From Actinomycetota bacterium (lineage in GTDB: Bacteria; Actinomycetota; Actinomycetes; S36-B12; GCA-2699445): a DNA stretch of 52,514 nucleotides. Below, in pieces: positions 49,002-52,514 of this stretch (within the stretch, counting starts at the first letter, position 1; every line of letters begins with the position of its first letter). Both the position numbers and the translations under genes were made by a program. The notes below the pieces were generated by a model, which did not search any database, was not told the origin of the DNA, and saw only the letters and a program-made list of their open reading frames with translations. The stretch covers positions 1-52,514 of the forward strand of contig JAGQTY010000022.1 of the NCBI GenBank assembly GCA_020438795.1, written 5' to 3'.

Positions 49002-49973
49002 GTGAGAGTCCTGGTCACCGGCGGTGCCGGATTCATCGGCTCGAACTACGTGCGACATCTGGCCGCAGGGGACTACGGCAGTCCGGCAGATGTCACGGTT
49101 CTCGACAAGCTGACCTATGCGGGCAACTTGGCCAACCTGGCGCCCGTGATGGCGCGGGACAACCTACGGTTCGTGCAGGGTGACATCTGCGACGGGGACC
49201 TGTTGGCCGAGCTCATGCCGAGCCAGGACGCGGTCGTCCACTTCGCCGCCGAGTCCCATGTGGACAGGTCCATCACGGGTGCCTCGGAGTTTGTCGTCAC
49301 GAACGTGCTGGGCACACAGAAGCTGCTGCAGGCCGCGCTCGACAACGGCGTCGGCACCTTCGTGCATGTGTCGACCGACGAGGTCTACGGCTCCATTGAT
49401 GAGGGCTCCTGGCCCGAGGACTTCCCGCTGCAGCCGAACTCGCCCTACGCGGCCTCCAAGGCGAGCTCGGACCTGGTCGCCAGATCGTACGCCCGGACCT
49501 TCGGTATGGACGTGCGGATCACGCGCTGTTCGAACAACTATGGTCCCTACCAGTATCCGGAGAAGGTGATTCCGCTCTTCGTCACCAATCTCATGGATGG
49601 GCTCACGGTTCCCCTCTACGGGGACGGGCTCAACGTGAGGGACTGGCTGCATGTGGATGATCACTGCCGTGGCATCCAGCTCGTGCTGTCCGGCGGGCGC
49701 CCCGGCGAGGTCTACAACATCGGGGGCGGTACTGAGCTCACCAACCGTGAACTGACGGAACTGCTGGTTGCTGCGATGGGCAGGGACTGGGACAGCGTGC
49801 AACCGGTCGAGGACCGCAAGGGCCACGACCGACGCTACTCGGTGGACATCTCCAAGATCTCGCGTGAGCTCGGCTACCGTCCGGAGGTGCCGTTCTCACT
49901 CGGGCTGGCAGACACCATCGACTGGTACCGCAGCAACGAGCAGTGGTGGCGCCCCCTGAAGGATCGCGCATGA
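49002..49973 (+). CDS. rmlB: dTDP-glucose 4,6-dehydratase
   Basis: This 323-residue extended short-chain dehydrogenase converts dTDP-glucose to the 4-keto-6-deoxy sugar. It has the NAD-binding motif VTGGAGFIGSNYVRH, HFAAESHVDRSI, the catalytic YAASKAS and FGMDVRITRCSNNYGPYQ. The GTG start at 49002 follows a good ribosome-binding site. The stop overlaps the rmlD start (ATGA). Confidence 0.96.
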   Translation: MRVLVTGGAGFIGSNYVRHLAAGDYGSPADVTVLDKLTYAGNLANLAPVMARDNLRFVQGDICDGDLLAELMPSQDAVVHFAAESHVDRSITGASEFVVTNVLGTQKLLQAALDNGVGTFVHVSTDEVYGSIDEGSWPEDFPLQPNSPYAASKASSDLVARSYARTFGMDVRITRCSNNYGPYQYPEKVIPLFVTNLMDGLTVPLYGDGLNVRDWLHVDDHCRGIQLVLSGGRPGEVYNIGGGTELTNRELTELLVAAMGRDWDSVQPVEDRKGHDRRYSVDISKISRELGYRPEVPFSLGLADTIDWYRSNEQWWRPLKDRA

Positions 49974-50836
49974 CCCGGTGGCTGATCATCGGCGCCAACG
50001 GTCAGCTCGGCCACGATCTCGTCGACGTGCTCACCGGCGAGGAGGATGGGGACCTTGTGGTGGGCATGGACCTGCCGGTCATCGACCTCACGGACCCCGA
50101 TTCGATCGCGGCTGCGCTGGCGGATGCGGATCCCGACGTGGTGGTGAACGCCGCCGCGTACACCGCGGTGGATGCGGCCGAGGAGAACGAGGAGCTCGCG
50201 ACTGCGGTCAACGGCCTCGGTCCCGAGCTCCTTGCCCAGGCGCTGGCCGTTCGGCCGCATGGCCTGCTGATCCAGGTCTCCACCGACTACGTGTTCGACG
50301 GCTCGGCCAACGGGCCGTATCCCGAGGACGCCGAACCGGCACCCCAGTCGGCGTACGGACGCAGCAAGGCAGCCGGTGAGAAGGCTGTGTTCCGGTTGCT
50401 CCCGAATCGGGGTTACATCGTCCGGACAGCCTGGCTGTACGGAGTCAACGGCAGCAACTTCGTCCGCACCATGCTCCGGCTCGAGCGAGAACGGGACACG
50501 GTCTCGGTGGTGGACGACCAGGTGGGACAGCCGACCTGGTCGCGCGACCTGGCCCGGGCGATCATCGCCCTGGTGCGCTCGGATGCTCCGCCGGGTATCT
50601 ACCACGGCACGAACAGCGGCCAGACCAGCTGGTGCGGTTTCGCGCAAGCCATCTTCGAGGAGGCCGGAGCCGATCCGGGGCGGGTGCTGCCGACCACGAC
50701 CGAGCACTTCCCGCGACCGGCGCCGCGACCGGCCAACAGCGTGCTGGGCCATGACGGCTGGGCGGTCGTGGGGCTTGCGCCGATGCGGCCCTGGCAGGAG
50801 GCGTTGCAGGAGGCCTTCCCGCTGCTGCAGGACTGA
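49970..50836 (+). CDS. rmlD: dTDP-4-dehydrorhamnose reductase
   Basis: This 288-residue NADPH-dependent enzyme catalyses the last step to dTDP-L-rhamnose. The cofactor motif is IIGANGQLGHDL, then AAAYTAVDAAE, VSTDYVFDG and the active-site YGRSKAAGE. ATG 49970 overlaps the rmlB stop by 4 bases and is the natural start; the frame stays open upstream inside rmlB. It converges on rmlC with 3 bases between stops. Confidence 0.95.
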   Translation: MTRWLIIGANGQLGHDLVDVLTGEEDGDLVVGMDLPVIDLTDPDSIAAALADADPDVVVNAAAYTAVDAAEENEELATAVNGLGPELLAQALAVRPHGLLIQVSTDYVFDGSANGPYPEDAEPAPQSAYGRSKAAGEKAVFRLLPNRGYIVRTAWLYGVNGSNFVRTMLRLERERDTVSVVDDQVGQPTWSRDLARAIIALVRSDAPPGIYHGTNSGQTSWCGFAQAIFEEAGADPGRVLPTTTEHFPRPAPRPANSVLGHDGWAVVGLAPMRPWQEALQEAFPLLQD

Positions 50837-50839
50837 GCC

Positions 50840-51451
50840 TCAGCGGTCGTCCGTGAGCAGTCCCTTGCGAAATTCGACGCAGGCTGAGTATTCCGGAAGC
50901 AGGCCTTCATCCAGCGCCGCCGCCAGTGAGGGAGCCGCGGTGTCCTTGGCGGACAGCTGCAGTTCGTCCGCCGGCAGCTGCCAATCGATGGCCAGGTCTG
51001 CATCGAACGGGTTGACCCCGTGTTCCCGGTGCGGGTCGTAGGGGGTGGAGCACAGGTAGGCCACCGTGCTGCCGTCCTCCAGGGCCACGAAGCCGTGGCC
51101 GAGGCCCTCGGACACATACACTGCTCTGCGGTCGGTGGTGTCGAGGCGCACGCAGTCCCACTGACCGAAGGTTGGTGATCCGACTCGGATGTCCACGACC
51201 ACGTCCAGTACCGCACCGGCGAAGCACGTGACGTACTTGGCCTGCCCCGGGGGTACGTCGGCGAAGTGGATGCCGCGCACCGAACCCCGGGCGGAAACCG
51301 AGCAGTTCGCCTGCTGCACTGCCAGGCGCTGACCGGTGGCCTCCTGGAGCTTCGACTCTTTGTAGTACTCGAGGAAGACCCCCCTGGGGTCCCCGTGCTG
51401 TTCGGGCGAGAGGAACCACGCGCCTTCGATACGGGAAGGGGTGATCTCCAT
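50840..51451 (-). CDS. rmlC: dTDP-4-dehydrorhamnose 3,5-epimerase
   Basis: This 203-residue cupin epimerase is the third step of the pathway. The catalytic His is in SVRGIHFADVPPGQAKYVTC, followed by VVVDIRVGSPTFGQW and LGHGFVALEDGSTVAYLCS. ATG 51451 (MEITPSRIEG) is the likely start, with an alternative ATG four codons earlier (51463). With rmlA, rmlB and rmlD it completes the dTDP-rhamnose route, although the four genes lie in three transcription units. Confidence 0.93.
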   Translation of the reverse strand: MEITPSRIEGAWFLSPEQHGDPRGVFLEYYKESKLQEATGQRLAVQQANCSVSARGSVRGIHFADVPPGQAKYVTCFAGAVLDVVVDIRVGSPTFGQWDCVRLDTTDRRAVYVSEGLGHGFVALEDGSTVAYLCSTPYDPHREHGVNPFDADLAIDWQLPADELQLSAKDTAAPSLAAALDEGLLPEYSACVEFRKGLLTDDR

Positions 51452-51526
51452 GGTCGTAAGCATAGCCAGCCGGGTTCGTCGCCTCGGCCCATCTGCAACC
51501 GCGCGGGGCGCCGGAGCGGGATCGCG

Positions 51527-52288
51527 TCAACGCCGATGCTTGAGAACCGACTGGACGAATTTGGGGTTGCCCCACATGTAGCGCTTGGCCAGCCTGCGGG
51601 GCTCAGTGGCCATGCGGAAGGCCCACTCGAGGCCTGACTGCTGCATCCACACCGGTGCCTGTCGCTTGGAACCACTGAGGAAGTCGAAGGCGGCGCCGAC
51701 GGCGAACACGGGCATCCCGACCTCGGCGGCCAGCCTGGCTGCTTCCCAGTCCTGCTTGGGCGTGCCGAGACCCACCCAGACACAGGTGGCACCGGACTCG
51801 ATGATCCGGGCGTCCTGGTCGCGTCGCTCCTGGGTGCTCAGCTTGCGGAAGGGCGGGCTCGCCGTTCCCGCGATCCGTGCCAGAGGGTAGGTGGTCCGGA
51901 TGTGCGCCACCAGGGCAGCCAGGGTCTCATCGGAACCCCCGAGCAGGTAGTGCTTGACCGGCGACTCGATGTGGTTCGAGCGGCGCAACAGATCCGTCAT
52001 GACATCCGGACCGTAGACGCGGTTCCACACGACCCCCGGATCGCGCTCGAGCAGCTTTCCCGCCCAGACCACTGGGGTGCCGTCGGGGAACACGATGCTC
52101 TGCGCGCCGTTCAGCAGGCTCCGGTAGCTCGAGTCCTCGTCCGCCAGCGCGATCGTGTAGGCATTGGCGAAGTGGATGCTCACCCCTTTGGGTTCGCAGG
52201 CAAGGTCATACAGGTGAGCGGTGGCCCGGCTGAAGGGAGCGGCCGTGAACCGCAGCGAGCCGACCTGGCGCACTGGTGAGTCAGGCAT
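51527..52288 (-). CDS. WecG/TagA/CpsF-family glycosyltransferase
   Basis: This 253-residue glycosyltransferase of the family that adds N-acetylmannosamine or related sugars to undecaprenyl-linked intermediates shows VFPDGTPVVWAGKLL, VYGPDVMTDLL, YLLGGSDE, CVWVGLGTPKQDWEA and VFAVGAAFDFLSGSKRQAP. There is no transmembrane segment, as is usual. The start overlaps the upstream gene end by 8 bases. The acceptor and donor are unknown; the neighbours suggest teichoic-acid-like or capsular polysaccharide. Confidence 0.93.
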   Translation of the reverse strand: MPDSPVRQVGSLRFTAAPFSRATAHLYDLACEPKGVSIHFANAYTIALADEDSSYRSLLNGAQSIVFPDGTPVVWAGKLLERDPGVVWNRVYGPDVMTDLLRRSNHIESPVKHYLLGGSDETLAALVAHIRTTYPLARIAGTASPPFRKLSTQERRDQDARIIESGATCVWVGLGTPKQDWEAARLAAEVGMPVFAVGAAFDFLSGSKRQAPVWMQQSGLEWAFRMATEPRRLAKRYMWGNPKFVQSVLKHRR

Positions 52289-52514
52289 TGCGGTCCAGAT
52301 ACCACTTGTAGAGTTCGGCGATGCCGTCCTCCAGCCGTACGCTGGGCTGCCACCCCATCGCGGTCAGCGTTGCCACGTCCAGCAGTTTGCGCGGTGTCCC
52401 GTCAGGCCGCGAGGTGTCCCAGCGGATGTCACCGGTGTAGCCCACCGCGTCGCGGATGAGGATCGCGAGGTCCCGGATCGAGATATCCTCCCCGCAGCCC
52501 ACGTTGACCGGATC
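52281..52514 (-). CDS. GDP-L-fucose synthase-like protein, C-terminal part
   Basis: The 77 visible codons run off the right edge. VNVGCGEDISIRDLAILIRD, DGTPRKLLDVATLTAMGWQP and EDGIAELYKWYL match the C-terminal end of the NAD-dependent epimerase/reductase that makes GDP-L-fucose, though other GDP-sugar epimerases share these features. It precedes and overlaps the WecG/TagA gene, so they form one operon for nucleotide-sugar and glycan synthesis. Confidence 0.8.
   Translation of the reverse strand, partial: DPVNVGCGEDISIRDLAILIRDAVGYTGDIRWDTSRPDGTPRKLLDVATLTAMGWQPSVRLEDGIAELYKWYLDRNA

Overview
The window looks like a chromosomal segment of a high-GC Gram-positive bacterium (Actinomycetota). 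The evidence is uniformly GC-rich third positions, frequent GTG starts, ATGA/GTGA overlaps, promoters with a TANNNT-type -10 box placed directly before GTG (leaderless pattern), a SAM-IV riboswitch, a wax-ester/diacylglycerol acyltransferase and a deazaflavin-type oxidoreductase. The genus cannot be read from the sequence alone.

Layout. (1) 1-9.8 kb: acyl metabolism. An acyl-CoA synthetase and a class I-like polyhydroxyalkanoate (PHA) synthase on the plus strand lie between two YtcJ-type amidohydrolases. The first amidohydrolase runs off the left edge and is frameshifted by a 7-bp tandem duplication. The second heads a minus-strand operon with a drug-type exporter and a crotonase. A DUF4386 membrane protein follows. 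(2) 9.97-10.85 kb: tRNA-Gly(CCC), three to four tandem repeats that begin in its 3' end, a small HTH gene behind a beheaded toxin-like gene, and a decayed tRNA-Gly piece. Together these look like the scar of an element. (3) 10.9-29.5 kb: the accessory heart of the window. It holds a GT4 glycosyltransferase; an operon of PqqD-like peptide chaperone (RRE), HPr-kinase-like protein and GT2 glycosyltransferase; an exporter plus nucleotidyltransferase operon; two secreted seven-bladed propeller proteins that end in the same four-cysteine domain; a LacI-type regulator with a candidate operator; a 604-residue secreted protein of unknown family; two tandem secreted SGNH-FnIII proteins; and an asparagine-synthetase homologue without the usual N-terminal cysteine. 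The enzymes resemble the accessory set of lasso-type peptide clusters (RRE, kinase, nucleotidyltransferase, ATP-dependent amide former, ABC exporter), but I see no leader protease and no separate precursor gene. This is the best candidate here for an undescribed system. (4) 29.7-33.5 kb: AT3 acyltransferase (a possible membrane partner for the SGNH proteins), DEAD-box helicase, and a lipoprotein with an internal duplication. (5) 33.6-36.6 kb: SAM-IV riboswitch followed by metY and metX. (6) 36.6-48 kb: mutarotase, wax-ester synthase, ABC-2 transporter, a second PHA-synthase-like hydrolase, a VOC-SRPBCC fusion, deazaflavin-type reductase, DUF2461, a HisA-like protein and a beta-helix lipoprotein. 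(7) 48-52.5 kb: dTDP-rhamnose genes (rmlA, rmlB, rmlD, rmlC), a WecG/TagA glycosyltransferase and the end of a GDP-fucose-synthase-like gene, which is the edge of a surface-polysaccharide locus.

Working together: PHA synthases, acyl-CoA synthetase, crotonase and wax-ester synthase fit carbon-storage metabolism. The rml/TagA genes and the GT, AT3 and SGNH genes fit cell-envelope glycan building. The RRE/kinase/AsnB-like set with its exporter and secreted repeat proteins suggests production and display of a modified peptide or decorated surface protein; this last point is inference.
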